A stretch of 64,000 nt of DNA. It comes from Mucilaginibacter sp. Lineage in GTDB: Bacteria; Bacteroidota; Bacteroidia; Sphingobacteriales; Sphingobacteriaceae. The position numbers and the translations under genes were made by a program. Positions 1-9,228 of the stretch are shown in pieces. Every line of letters begins with the position of its first letter. Within the stretch, counting starts at the first letter, position 1. The notes beneath the pieces are model-generated. The model did not search any database and was not told the origin of the DNA. It saw nothing but the letters and a program-made list of their open reading frames with translations. The stretch is from the NCBI GenBank assembly GCA_030445275.1, contig JAUCSE010000092.1, positions 62,001 through 126,000 on the forward strand. The letters run 5' to 3'.

Positions 1-543
1 CTGTTCGAGGTGAATTTTTACGGTGTACTGCGTACCTATAACGCGGTATTGCCATCCATGCGGGCCAATAAAAGCGGCCTGATCATTAATCTTTCTACCG
101 GCGCCAGTGGTTTTACTGTACCTTTTATGATACCATATATAGCCTCAAAATTTGCGATGGAAGCATTAACAGAAGGATTTCAGCTTGAGTTAAAAGCTTA
201 CGGTATCGAAAATACATCAATCCAGAGCGGCGTATATCCTACAGGAATGGTCAGCAAAGAAGGTTTTAATGCTGATAAGGAGGATATTATCGCCGCTTAT
301 GGTGATGATGCTACCAATGCCTTTAACGCTATGGGAAGTGCGATGTTTGGCAAAATGGAGGATTTTAAAATGAATCCGCAAACCATTGCTGATGGTGTGC
401 TCGAGCTGATCAACAAAGAAAAAGGAACGCGGCCTCTTCGTTTTCCATTGGATGCCATTGCCCAGGGCACAGATCATGAGTTTGTAAAATTAAGGGCTGA
501 GGTAAAGGATAGGTGGGCTAAAAACTACGGTTTTAACTTATAA
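1..543 (+). CDS. Short-chain dehydrogenase/reductase, C-terminal part (5' end outside window)
   Basis: The reading frame is open from base 1, so the start and the N-terminal Rossmann glycine motif lie upstream. The visible part begins with residues LFEVNFYGVLRTY, the usual helix after the NNAG region of short-chain dehydrogenases (SDR). It contains the active-site YxxxK motif as YIASK, with the catalytic serine region STGASG before it. The family uses NAD(P)H to reduce or oxidise small alcohols and carbonyls in the cytoplasm; the substrate cannot be read from sequence. A strong hairpin follows the stop, so the gene probably ends its transcript. GTG at base 10 is not the true start because the frame continues before it. 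Confidence 0.9.
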   Translation: MFEVNFYGVLRTYNAVLPSMRANKSGLIINLSTGASGFTVPFMIPYIASKFAMEALTEGFQLELKAYGIENTSIQSGVYPTGMVSKEGFNADKEDIIAAYGDDATNAFNAMGSAMFGKMEDFKMNPQTIADGVLELINKEKGTRPLRFPLDAIAQGTDHEFVKLRAEVKDRWAKNYGFNL

Positions 544-552
544 TTGCACGGA

Positions 553-584
553 ATAAGGTTCAGCTATTATTTGCTGAACCTTAT
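553..584 (+). terminator. Hairpin after the SDR gene, candidate terminator
   Basis: A perfect 12-base inverted repeat, ATAAGGTTCAGC against GCTGAACCTTAT, encloses an 8-base loop just after the stop at 543. There is no clear T-run on the + strand, so termination is likely but not certain. Confidence 0.5.
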
Positions 585-603
585 CCATTAAAAAACTAAA
601 AAC

Positions 604-1128
604 ATGAGCACGAATATTACAGGAAACAGCACCCAGCCAACAGCGGAACTATTTGTAAAAATGGCCATGTCAAACTGGGAAATACAAAATAGCAGGTTAA
701 ATAAATTATTGGTTAAATTAACTGATGATCAGCTATTAACCCAAACAGCCCCCGGTCGTAACAGCGGCCTTTATATATTAGGACATTTAACAGCGGTTAA
801 CGACGGCATGTTCACTTTACTTGAACTAGGTGATAGATTATATCCCCAACTGGAACCTGTTTTTATAAAAAACCCGGACAATTCAGGAATTGAAAAACCT
901 TCAATAACAGTAGTTAAGGAATATTGGAATACCATGAACGTTTTGCTTAAACAAAAAATGGGTGCCATGCAGCCCCAAGAGTGGTTTACCAAGCACAGCG
1001 CCGTATCAACAGAGGATTTTGAAAAGGAGCCACATCGTAATAAATTGAATATACTGATCAACCGGACTAACCATCAAAGTTATCATTTAGGGCAGCTTAT
1101 TTACCTAAATGATAAGGAATCAGCATAA
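604..1128 (+). CDS. DinB-superfamily protein
   Basis: A 174-residue protein with the DinB four-helix-bundle pattern. Histidines suited to bind a metal are visible as GHL (H61) and HQSYHLGQL (H157 and H161), matching the three-histidine site of DinB/YfiT-like proteins. The family includes thiol-dependent transferases and damage-inducible proteins, and most members have unknown substrates. The N-terminal part holds the expected hydrophobic helix pairs (LNKLLVKLTDDQLL). It lies between the SDR gene and the TetR regulator with gaps of 60 and 114 bases and may be a single-gene unit. Start ATG at 604 follows an A-rich leader. Family assignment is good; function is unknown. Confidence 0.8.
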   Translation: MSTNITGNSTQPTAELFVKMAMSNWEIQNSRLNKLLVKLTDDQLLTQTAPGRNSGLYILGHLTAVNDGMFTLLELGDRLYPQLEPVFIKNPDNSGIEKPSITVVKEYWNTMNVLLKQKMGAMQPQEWFTKHSAVSTEDFEKEPHRNKLNILINRTNHQSYHLGQLIYLNDKESA

Positions 1129-1198
1129 ATATTGTTTACCTGACATTAAAATGAACTGAATTTTACAAAGCGATGGTAATAATAAGTAAGAACGTTTA

Positions 1199-1230
1199 TA
1201 CTTTTGCTTAACGCTGTTAAATAATTTAAT
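1199..1230 (+). promoter_or_regulatory. Promoter -7 box and overlapping operator of the TetR gene
   Basis: TACTTTTG at 1199-1206 is a perfect Bacteroidota -7 box (TAnnTTTG); no good -33 TTTG is seen about 20 bases upstream. Ten bases later, GTTAAAT-A-ATTTAAT (1216-1230) is a near-perfect palindrome placed over the expected start of transcription. The same core occurs upstream of the efflux operon at 1884-1898. This suggests autoregulation by the TetR protein (inference). Confidence 0.6.
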
Positions 1231-1242
1231 CACGTAAATAAA

Positions 1243-1860
1243 GTGGCAAGTAAAGATAGAATACAACGCTTAAAAGATGAAACCAGGGTGAATATCCTGG
1301 ATGCATCACTCCACATTGTTAAAGAGGAGGGATGGCAGGCTTTAAGTATGCGTAAAATTGCCGATGTAATTGAATACACCGCACCTATTATATATGAGTA
1401 TTTTGCTAATAAAGAAGCTATACTGCTTGAATTAACCAGAAGGGGATATTTAATATTATCAAGAAACCTGCAAGAGGCAAAGGCACAACATCATCTTCCG
1501 GCAAAACAATTGGAAGCCATGTGGCTGGCTTATTGGAATTTTGCATTTGATAATAAGGAGCTTTACCAGCTGATGTTTGGTGTGGAGATGAACTGTTGCT
1601 GTGACCTGGTAGAGAACCTGCCTGAGTCAGAAAACCCGTTTATACAGTTTAGTGAGGTAATAGTTGATGTGATGGGAGTAGAGAATCCACCTAAGGATAC
1701 TATTTGTTTAAAGTATTATACCTTTTGGTCAGTTGTACATGGTCTTATTTCTATCAATATTCTTAGAAGAGGATATTCTGATGATATGAACCGTCAGGTA
1801 TTAAAAGATGCAATTAGTAGTATTATCAGATCTATCGAAAGGGAGCGCCAAAGAGTTTAA
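1243..1860 (+). CDS. TetR/AcrR-family transcriptional regulator of the efflux operon
   Basis: A 205-residue regulator with an N-terminal TetR helix-turn-helix of about residues 12-58, recognisable as ILDASLHIVKEEGWQALSMRKIA followed at once by the YEYFANKEAILLEL segment. The C-terminal two thirds is a divergent ligand-binding helical domain with a Cys pair (NCCCDL). The start is GTG at 1243; no ATG fits. It lies 301 bases upstream of, and in the same direction as, the RND efflux genes, the usual arrangement for a local repressor that senses pump substrates. Palindromes with a shared GTTAAAT core flank it. It was probably named for the family rather than the ligand, which is unknown. Confidence 0.9.
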   Translation: MASKDRIQRLKDETRVNILDASLHIVKEEGWQALSMRKIADVIEYTAPIIYEYFANKEAILLELTRRGYLILSRNLQEAKAQHHLPAKQLEAMWLAYWNFAFDNKELYQLMFGVEMNCCCDLVENLPESENPFIQFSEVIVDVMGVENPPKDTICLKYYTFWSVVHGLISINILRRGYSDDMNRQVLKDAISSIIRSIERERQRV

Positions 1861-1876
1861 TATTTTCTTAATATTA

Positions 1877-1905
1877 TAACAGTGTTAAATTATTTAACAT
1901 CGTTA
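1877..1905. promoter_or_regulatory. Extended palindrome upstream of the efflux operon, candidate TetR operator
   Basis: A 29-base dyad centred on base 1891 matches 12 of 14 positions between arms. Its core GTTAAAT-T-ATTTAAC (1884-1898) is perfect. The same core with one mismatch lies at the TetR promoter (1216-1230). The shared dyad, in the gap between a TetR gene and the pump genes it probably controls, is the main evidence. Confidence 0.65.
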
Positions 1906-1971
1906 AACAGAGTACAAACATTTACATATAAATACCTACTGAAATGGATATTAACTTTTACCTACTACTCA

Positions 1972-2002
1972 TTAACAGTGCAAAGAAAATAAGCGCTGTT
2001 AA
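1972..2002. promoter_or_regulatory. Secondary inverted repeat TTAACAG...CTGTTAA before the efflux operon
   Basis: TTAACAG (1972-1978) and CTGTTAA (1996-2002) are perfect 7-base arms 17 bases apart. CTGTTAA also begins the operator-like dyad at 1214-1220, and TAACAG ends the outer arm at 1877-1882. It may be a second binding site made of two half-sites. The 1861-2161 interval has no convincing -7/-33 promoter that I can single out. Confidence 0.4.
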
Positions 2003-2161
2003 ACCTAAGCAATCAGTCAAAGATTTTAGCACGGCTAAAGTCGCATAAAAACAAATTACATGTATAACAAGAACACAACTCAATCAACATATATACATCA
2101 ACCCGGTCCAATGGCCGTTTTTAACCCCTATCATTTATCATCATCAAAAATTAAATCATTC

Positions 2162-3307
2162 ATGAAAAGTATCATTTTAGCACTAGTTGCCCTATCATTA
2201 TATGGTTGTTCCTCAAAGCCGCAAACGCAGCAGGCACCTCCGCCACCTTCATTACCAGTAGCTGCAATTACATCAGGTACTGAAACTACATACCAGGAAT
2301 ATCCTGCATCAATTGAAGGTGTTGTTAACGTAGAGATACGTCCGCAGGTAAGCGGAGCTTTAGATAAAGTTTTTGTGGACGAAGGTGCTTTTGTAAGTGC
2401 TGGTCAGCCTATCTTTAAAATTAACGAGCAGCCTTACCGCGCAGCATTAAATAACGCATTAGCTGCCTTACACGCCGCTGAAGCTACCCAGCTTAATTCA
2501 CAACTGGAAATTGACAAACTAACACCACTGGTTGAAAATAAAGTGGTTTCAGATTATCAATTAAAAACAGCTAAAGCAACTAACCAGGTTTCTAAAGCAA
2601 ATATTGAACAAGCAAAAGCAAACATTGCAACAGCTCAGATCAATTTGGGGTATACTTTAATCAAAGCACCTGTAAGCGGTTACATTGGCCGGTTACTTAA
2701 AAAACAAGGTAGCCTTGTAGCTCCAGCTGATGTTGACGCACTTACACAACTATCAGATGTACATGATGTACGTGTTTATTTCTCATTAGGCGAAAAGGAT
2801 TTTATAAACTTTAAAGAACAATATCCTGGTCAAACCTTAAGTGAAAAATTAAAACAATTACCATCAGTGTCTTTATTACTAGCAGATGGTACTGAGTATG
2901 CCAAACAAGGTAAAATAGATATGATTGATGGCCAGTTTGATAAAAACACCGGTGCTATCACCGTACGTGCAAGTTTCCCTAACCCACAAGGCCTGATACG
3001 TTCAGGTAACACTGGTAAAGTTCGTTTAAGCCTTGAGCATAAAGATGCTTTAATAGTACCTGAATCGGCAACTGTTGATATGCAGGATAAAGTGTTTGTA
3101 TTTACCGTAGGCGATAGCAGCAAGGTAAAAAAACAGGCCATTACTATTGTTGGCAAAAACGGCGACAATTACCTGGTTAAAGAGGGCGTAAAAGTTGGCG
3201 ATCAGATTGTATTGAGCGGCGTTGATAAATTACAAGAGGGTATGAAGATCAGTCCTCAAAAACCTACAGCGACAGATAAAGTAGCCGCCGCAGTAACAAA
3301 AAAATAA
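2162..3307 (+). CDS. RND efflux periplasmic adaptor lipoprotein (AcrA/MexA type)
   Basis: A 381-residue membrane-fusion protein that would link the inner-membrane pump to the outer-membrane channel. The ATG at 2162 is preferred over one at 2060 because it begins a classic lipoprotein signal, MKSIILALVALSLYGCSS, with the lipobox cysteine at residue 17; the upstream extension is polar and unlike a signal. Next come the barrel-sandwich lipoyl half-motif (VEIRPQVSGALDKVFVDEGAFV), an alpha-helical hairpin (about residues 95-160), the second lipoyl half (APVSGYIGRL), and the beta-barrel and membrane-proximal domains. It is 24 bases upstream of the pump gene, so the two are surely co-transcribed. 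Confidence 0.93.
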   Translation: MKSIILALVALSLYGCSSKPQTQQAPPPPSLPVAAITSGTETTYQEYPASIEGVVNVEIRPQVSGALDKVFVDEGAFVSAGQPIFKINEQPYRAALNNALAALHAAEATQLNSQLEIDKLTPLVENKVVSDYQLKTAKATNQVSKANIEQAKANIATAQINLGYTLIKAPVSGYIGRLLKKQGSLVAPADVDALTQLSDVHDVRVYFSLGEKDFINFKEQYPGQTLSEKLKQLPSVSLLLADGTEYAKQGKIDMIDGQFDKNTGAITVRASFPNPQGLIRSGNTGKVRLSLEHKDALIVPESATVDMQDKVFVFTVGDSSKVKKQAITIVGKNGDNYLVKEGVKVGDQIVLSGVDKLQEGMKISPQKPTATDKVAAAVTKK

Positions 3308-3331
3308 TACAACACTTAAACTTTAAAAGTC

Positions 3332-6300
3332 ATGTTTCAGAAATTTATAGAAAGACCGGTACTATCAACTGTTATCTCCATATTATTGGTGATACTTGGT
3401 GTGATTGGTTTAACAAAATTGCCCTTAGAGCGGTTTCCGAATATCGCCCCCCCGTCGGTATTGGTTTCTGCAGTGTACCCGGGCGCTAATGCCGAGACTA
3501 TTTTACGTTCCGTGACTCCGTCATTGGAAGAAGCAATTAATGGTGTGGAAAACATGACCTACATGACCTCCACTGCCAGTAATGACGGCACATTGGGCAT
3601 CACGGTTTACTTTCAACAAGGCACCAATCCCGATCAGGCGGCGGTGAATGTTCAAAACCGTGTTTCACAAGCAACAAGCCAGTTACCTGCAGAGGTTGTA
3701 CAATATGGTATAACTACTACCAAGCAGCAAAACAGCTTTATTGGAGCTATGGGTATTTACTCAGAAGATACAAAAAAATACGATGCAATCTTTGTAAATA
3801 ACTATGCACAGATTAATATCATTCCCGAAATAAAACGTATTCCGGGTGTAGGTTCTGCCAGTGTATTTGGTGGTATTAAGGATTACTCTATGCGTATTTG
3901 GCTGAATCCAGGTCAATTAGCAGCTTACAAAATTACTCCCGCCGAAGTGATGGCCGCTATACAGGACAAAAACCTGGAAGCAGCGCCTGGTAGGTTTGGG
4001 GAGCGGAGTAGTGAGGCCTTTGAATATGTAATTAAATATAAAGGTAAGCTTACCACACCAGAGGAATATCAAAATATTGCTATCCGTGCAAATGCAGATG
4101 GTTCTGTATTACGTGTAAAAGATGTAGCCCGTGTTGAACTGGGTGCTTATAGCTATAGCAGTGTGAACCGCTTAAACGGGCATGAAGGTATTACTATTGG
4201 TATTATACAACTGGCAGGCTCAAACGCCAACGAAATCCAGATTGCCATTGATAAACTGATGGTAAAATTATCAAAGGATTTCCCAGTAGGCATCAAATAC
4301 AACCAGTTTTATCGTACCAAAACCGATCTTGATGAATCAATTGAACAGGTTGAGCATACATTGGTAGAAGCATTTATCCTGGTATTTCTCGTGGTATTTA
4401 TATTCCTGCAAGATTTTAGGTCTACATTGATCCCGGCTATAGCGGTTCCGGTGGCCATTATTGGTACCTTCTTCTTTATGAGCCTCTTCGGTTTCTCTGT
4501 TAACCTTTTAACCTTGTTCGCCCTCGTATTGGCCATAGGTATTGTGGTGGATGACGCGATTGTGGTGGTAGAGGCGGTGCATGCCAAAATGGAGCACGAC
4601 CCGAGCCTTACCCCGAAAGCGGCAACTACCGAGGCTATGCACGAAATTAGCGGTGCAATTATATCTATTACACTAGTTATGGCGGCGGTATTTTTACCGG
4701 TTAGCTTTATGACAGGTTCAACAGGTATATTTTACAGACAGTTTGCATTAACAATGGCTATAGCCATTATCATATCGGCTGTTAATGCTTTAACTTTAAG
4801 TCCTGCTTTGGCTGCTTTATTTTTAAAAAATAAGCATACCGCAGATGGTCACGAAGCACCTAAGACAAGTTTTGTTGATAAATTTTATGCCGGGTTTAAC
4901 GGTGGGTTTAATTATATGACCACCAGATATGTTGGGGCCTTAAAAATTCTTATCCGTAATAAATGGATCAGCATGGCTGGCCTTGCATTAATAGTTGTTG
5001 CTACGGTTTACCTGGTAAACAGAACAAAAACAGGCTTCATTCCTACCGAAGATCAGGGCTTTGTGGCTATCGCTGTTTCAACACCGTCCGGAACTTCATT
5101 GGCCAATACCAGTAAAATAATTAACCAGGCCGAAGCACAGTTAAAATCTATGCCATCAGCAAGATTTGTTATGGCGCTGTCTGGCTTTAACTTTTTAACG
5201 TTATCCAACAGCCCATCAGCTGGTCAGATCTTCCTGTTGTTAAAACCTAATAAAGACAGGGGAGCCGTTAAGAATATTGATGATATACAAAATATAATAA
5301 GAGGGAAGTTAGCCGGCATACCAAGCGGTACTTTCTTTGTATTTAGTTTCCCAACCGTTCCTGGATTTAGTAACGTAGAAGCCATGGACGTACAGCTACA
5401 GGATAGAACCAATGGCAGATTGGATAAATTTAGCGGCGTAGCCAATAACTTTATAGGAAAGCTGATGGCAAAACCGGCAATTGCTTATGCCTTTACCTCC
5501 TATAAAGCCGATTATCCTCAGCTACAATTAGAAGTTAATGATGAAAAAGCTAACCAGTTGGGGGTAAATGTTAGAGACATCCTGTCAACTATGCAGGCTT
5601 ACTTTGGTACTGCACAGGCATCAGATTTTAACCGCTTTGGTAAATACTACCGTGTGGTAGTTCAGGCTGATATTGCTGACAGAACCGATCCAACATCTAT
5701 TGACCGCGTGTTTGTTAAAAACAGGACGGGAGAGAGTGTACCAATCAATACCCTGGTTAAATTAACCCGTGTTTATGGTTCAGAAACTGCTTCACGTTAT
5801 AACCTGTTTAACTCTATCGAGGTTCAAGCTATCCCTAAACCGGGCTACAGCTCAGGTGATGCGATCAAGGCTATTGAAGAAACAGCTAAAGAACAATTGC
5901 CAACCGGTTATGCTTATGAGTTTTCTGGCCAAACACGTGAGGAAATTTCCTCAGGCGGACAATCAGCGATAATATTTATGCTTTGTTTGATATTTGTATA
6001 CTTCTTATTATCAGCACAGTATGAAAGTTACATCTTGCCATTGGCGGTAATATTTTCAATACCTACAGGTATATTTGGTGTGTTTGTTGTATTAGGTTTA
6101 ACCGGTATCGAAAACAACATCTATGTACAGGTAGCCTTGATCATGCTCATCGGCTTGTTAGCCAAAAACGCCATCCTTATTGTGGAGTTTGCGGTGCAGC
6201 GACGCAAAGCGGGCCATAGTTTAGTTGATTCAGCTATAGAAGCTGCCAGACTAAGGATAAGACCAATCATCATGACATCACTGGCCTTCGTGTTTGGTTT

Positions 6301-6535
6301 GTTCCCGATGAGTATCGCAACAGGTCCATCTGCGCAAGGTAACCACTCTATAAGTATAGGTGCTGCTGGTGGTATGCTTTCAGGGGTAATCCTCGGATTA
6401 TTCATCATACCGGTACTGTTTGTGATTTTCCAATATTTACAGGAAAAAATTTCCGGCACACCAAAAGCAACAGTTAATCTTGATCAGCATGGCAACGTAG
6501 TTCATGCAACAGATTTTGAATTGGCAAAAAATTAA
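3332..6535 (+). CDS. RND multidrug efflux pump, HAE1 family (AcrB/MexB type)
   Basis: A 1067-residue inner-membrane pump of full family length. It opens with the standard MFQKFIERPVLS cytoplasmic helix and first membrane span, and has the two large periplasmic loops between spans 1-2 and 7-8. The proton-relay residues are visible: an Asp pair at D407-D408 in GIVVDDAIVVVE and a Lys at K945 in GLLAKNAILIVEFA. These match the AcrB D407/D408 and K940 positions. The family exports hydrophobic drugs, dyes and bile salts using the proton gradient. It sits between its adaptor and its outer-membrane factor as one operon. The substrate range is not predictable. Confidence 0.95.
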   Translation: MFQKFIERPVLSTVISILLVILGVIGLTKLPLERFPNIAPPSVLVSAVYPGANAETILRSVTPSLEEAINGVENMTYMTSTASNDGTLGITVYFQQGTNPDQAAVNVQNRVSQATSQLPAEVVQYGITTTKQQNSFIGAMGIYSEDTKKYDAIFVNNYAQINIIPEIKRIPGVGSASVFGGIKDYSMRIWLNPGQLAAYKITPAEVMAAIQDKNLEAAPGRFGERSSEAFEYVIKYKGKLTTPEEYQNIAIRANADGSVLRVKDVARVELGAYSYSSVNRLNGHEGITIGIIQLAGSNANEIQIAIDKLMVKLSKDFPVGIKYNQFYRTKTDLDESIEQVEHTLVEAFILVFLVVFIFLQDFRSTLIPAIAVPVAIIGTFFFMSLFGFSVNLLTLFALVLAIGIVVDDAIVVVEAVHAKMEHDPSLTPKAATTEAMHEISGAIISITLVMAAVFLPVSFMTGSTGIFYRQFALTMAIAIIISAVNALTLSPALAALFLKNKHTADGHEAPKTSFVDKFYAGFNGGFNYMTTRYVGALKILIRNKWISMAGLALIVVATVYLVNRTKTGFIPTEDQGFVAIAVSTPSGTSLANTSKIINQAEAQLKSMPSARFVMALSGFNFLTLSNSPSAGQIFLLLKPNKDRGAVKNIDDIQNIIRGKLAGIPSGTFFVFSFPTVPGFSNVEAMDVQLQDRTNGRLDKFSGVANNFIGKLMAKPAIAYAFTSYKADYPQLQLEVNDEKANQLGVNVRDILSTMQAYFGTAQASDFNRFGKYYRVVVQADIADRTDPTSIDRVFVKNRTGESVPINTLVKLTRVYGSETASRYNLFNSIEVQAIPKPGYSSGDAIKAIEETAKEQLPTGYAYEFSGQTREEISSGGQSAIIFMLCLIFVYFLLSAQYESYILPLAVIFSIPTGIFGVFVVLGLTGIENNIYVQVALIMLIGLLAKNAILIVEFAVQRRKAGHSLVDSAIEAARLRIRPIIMTSLAFVFGLFPMSIATGPSAQGNHSISIGAAGGMLSGVILGLFIIPVLFVIFQYLQEKISGTPKATVNLDQHGNVVHATDFELAKN

Positions 6536-6565
6536 TTAAGCAATCGCTATTTATAATTAGATAAA

Positions 6566-7984
6566 ATGAAACGATATATAAATCCATATTCCTCTTTGAT
6601 ACTGATAGCCGCTTTTTTAAGCGCCTGTAAAGTATCAAAGGATGTGGCTACACCAAAAGCGGAAGTACCCGCAAATTTCAGGAACGCTTCGGCATCAACT
6701 GATACCAGTAGTGTTGCTGATATACAATGGAAAAGTTTTTTTACAGATGCTACACTACAAAAACTAATTGATAGTGCTATTGTAAAAAACTACGACATGC
6801 AGATCGCTATCAAGAACATTGAGTCTGCACAGTTATTATTTAAACAAGTAAAATGGAATTACGTTCCAGAGCTTGCTTTAAATGTAACAGCAAACACCAA
6901 TCGTCCTTCTGATAATAGTTTGAATGGTTTAAGTACAAGCTCGTTCCTGGGAACCAAGCATGTGGAAGATTATTCCGCCAACCTGTCCCTTTCATGGGAG
7001 GCAGATATCTGGGGTAAGATCCGTAACCAGCAAAGAAGTGCGCTGGCATCTTACCTACAAACTGCAGAAGCAAAAAAACTGGTACAAACCAATATTGTAT
7101 CCAATGTATCACAAGGTTATTACAACCTTTTGATGCTGGATGCACAGTTAGACATTGCACAAAAGAATGTATTGTTGAATGATAGCACCCTGCGGATCAC
7201 CCGTTTGCAGTATGATGCCGGTCAAACAACATCATTGGCTGTGCAGCAAGCCGAGGCTCAGAAGCTTGCAGCTGCACAACTGGTGCCACAGTTTGAACAA
7301 AACATTGCTATCCAGGAAAATGCCTTGAAAATTTTAACAGGTTCATTACCTGATAAAATTGAAAGGAATACCATACTTGACCAGTTAACTATACCTGATA
7401 ATTTATCAGCCGGGGTACCTTCAGCTATCGTAAGCCGCAGACCGGATGTAAAAACTTCAGAGCTGGCATTAACTATAGCCAATGCAAATGTGGGTATAAC
7501 CAAAGCAAGCTTGTATCCTGCGTTAACTATTACCGCAAGCGGTGGTTTAAACACTTTCAAGTCAAGCAATTGGTTTAACATTCCGGCCTCATTATTTGGT
7601 ACTGTAGCAGGTGGATTGGTAACACCAATCTTTCAGCACAAACAATTAAGAACTCAGTATGAAGTAGCTAAGGTTGACAGGGAAAAAACAGTATTACAGT
7701 TTAGGCAATCAGTTTTGAACGCAGTTGGCGAAGTATCAGACGCGCTGGTGAAAATTGAAAAACTAAAAACTCAGCAAGCCATCATAGCAACCCGCGTAAA
7801 AACATTACAGCAAGCTACCAGCAATGCTAATCTTTTATTCAAAAATGGTTTAGCTACTTATCTGGAAGTGATCACTGCACAAAGCAATGTATTGCAAAGT
7901 GAACTTGATCTGGCTACTGTTAAAAGAGACCGGTTAAACGCAACATCAGACCTATACCGCTCATTAGGCGGTGGCTGGAACTAA
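6566..7984 (+). CDS. Outer-membrane efflux channel lipoprotein (TolC/OprM, NodT type)
   Basis: A 472-residue outer-membrane factor that completes the tripartite pump. The N-terminus is a lipoprotein signal (LILIAAFLSACKVS, lipobox Cys about residue 21). Two outer-membrane-efflux repeats follow, with long alpha-helical stretches rich in Gln and Ala such as AVQQAEAQKLAAAQ, and a conserved segment (VSRRPDVKTSELALTIANA) typical of OprM-like channels. It starts 30 bases after the pump gene and ends just before a strong terminator, closing the operon. Confidence 0.93.
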   Translation: MKRYINPYSSLILIAAFLSACKVSKDVATPKAEVPANFRNASASTDTSSVADIQWKSFFTDATLQKLIDSAIVKNYDMQIAIKNIESAQLLFKQVKWNYVPELALNVTANTNRPSDNSLNGLSTSSFLGTKHVEDYSANLSLSWEADIWGKIRNQQRSALASYLQTAEAKKLVQTNIVSNVSQGYYNLLMLDAQLDIAQKNVLLNDSTLRITRLQYDAGQTTSLAVQQAEAQKLAAAQLVPQFEQNIAIQENALKILTGSLPDKIERNTILDQLTIPDNLSAGVPSAIVSRRPDVKTSELALTIANANVGITKASLYPALTITASGGLNTFKSSNWFNIPASLFGTVAGGLVTPIFQHKQLRTQYEVAKVDREKTVLQFRQSVLNAVGEVSDALVKIEKLKTQQAIIATRVKTLQQATSNANLLFKNGLATYLEVITAQSNVLQSELDLATVKRDRLNATSDLYRSLGGGWN

Positions 7985-8010
7985 AATTAGCCCCCTCAAT
8001 ACATAGTTAA

Positions 8011-8041
8011 AGCGACCCTGTTTTTTCAGGGTCGCTTTTTT
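8011..8041 (+). terminator. Intrinsic terminator of the efflux operon
   Basis: A perfect 10-base stem AGCGACCCTG / CAGGGTCGCT with a T6 loop is followed by a T-run. It lies 26 bases after the channel stop and before the convergent lyase gene. Confidence 0.92.
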
Positions 8042-8058
8042 AGTTTAAAGGATATTGG

Positions 8059-9228
8059 TTATAGTCCAGTTACGTTGAAATGAGTATAAGATGTAAAACC
8101 TAAAAATGTATTATCATTTGGTACACCGTTTGGCGGATTGATCTCTCTTAACGATTTCAGGTTAGCTGTATTGTATTGATTATAAGCAACCTCAGTTCCC
8201 GGATATACAGCGCTTGAGGTTGAGCAATAATTACATCCGGTACTTTGGTTATAAGCACTTCTCATAAAGTCATAACCTGATCTTATTCTGCTTGAATTGG
8301 CTGTCCATATAGAATTGTCGCCCTGAATTTCCGCTATTTGAGCGGCATATGAAAGAGCGGTTAATGTATATTGATAATGTACGCAATCTTGCCTGTCGCA
8401 CAATTCAGGCAGCGTTCCGTCACTCTGGATAACAATAGGCAGGTATTGTTTAATCATATCCTCACCATTTTGAAAAACAGTGGCACTGTTTAAAAATACA
8501 CCAATGGCCATTTTGGCATACCCGGCAGAGGTATCCCAGTTGTTATTATAACTGGTTGGGGTGTTATTGATGTAGTTGTTTTTTACATTATTCAAAAAGT
8601 TAGAGAATTGTGTAATATCAGCAGCAGACCAGCCAGCTCCCACGCCGTTAACTTTGTAATACCGGATGATCTCGGCTGCTGCTACAAAGCTTGGAGTAGT
8701 CCAGGATGCTTCCAAATCAGGTTGATTAGCATTGGTAGATGAGTTTAGTAATGCATAATTTTGGAAATGTGAAGCCCAACCATTCAGGATAGCAATGGTT
8801 TGTGAAGCATAAGTAGCATTTCCGGTTTTAGCCCAACGTAGTGCTGTTGCATATGAGAGTTCTGCATCTTTTCTGATCTGATCTTTCGAAGGGGAGGTAT
8901 CTCCATTGGAACCTACTACCACTGTTGATGGAAATGAAGTAGGGTAAGAGTGGCTATTGATATAATCAAGTACCTTTTGGTAATAGGCTGTACGGGTAGC
9001 ATCCCCACCGTTTACCTGCGATGCCACCAGGTCTAAACTGGCCTGTGTGTTTAGAACCCCTGGATGTACAAAGGTTGTTACTGCCGATGTAGCCTGTTTT
9101 TCTGACTTACCTGCCAAGTCGGGATTTGCATTTTCGAGCGATGATGCCTTTTTACACTGGTACAAAAGTGTACTACCGGCAATTAAGCCAATAGCAATCA
9201 GCATAGAGCTAATTCTGTTTTTTTTCAT
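8059..9228 (-). CDS. Alginate-lyase-family secreted lipoprotein
   Basis: A 389-residue protein with a lipoprotein signal (IAIGLIAGSTLLYQCKK, Cys about residue 26), so it is probably anchored in the outer membrane. The rest is an alpha-helical toroid typical of the alginate lyase (PL5-like) family: a NNWDTSAGYAKMAIG segment and, later, DGTLPELCDRQDCVHYQYTLTAL, where the DG.LP...HY pattern carries the Asn/His/Tyr catalytic region of these lyases. It would cleave uronate-rich polysaccharide. The presence of several cysteines near the end (CDRQDC, CNYC) is unusual. The exact substrate is uncertain. A LacI-type palindrome lies 187 bases upstream. Confidence 0.75.
   Translation of the reverse strand: MKKNRISSMLIAIGLIAGSTLLYQCKKASSLENANPDLAGKSEKQATSAVTTFVHPGVLNTQASLDLVASQVNGGDATRTAYYQKVLDYINSHSYPTSFPSTVVVGSNGDTSPSKDQIRKDAELSYATALRWAKTGNATYASQTIAILNGWASHFQNYALLNSSTNANQPDLEASWTTPSFVAAAEIIRYYKVNGVGAGWSAADITQFSNFLNNVKNNYINNTPTSYNNNWDTSAGYAKMAIGVFLNSATVFQNGEDMIKQYLPIVIQSDGTLPELCDRQDCVHYQYTLTALSYAAQIAEIQGDNSIWTANSSRIRSGYDFMRSAYNQSTGCNYCSTSSAVYPGTEVAYNQYNTANLKSLREINPPNGVPNDNTFLGFTSYTHFNVTGL

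Noticed and set aside
2060..2161. Upstream ATG extension of the efflux adaptor gene
   Set aside because: It would place 34 polar residues before a perfect lipoprotein signal, which must be N-terminal.
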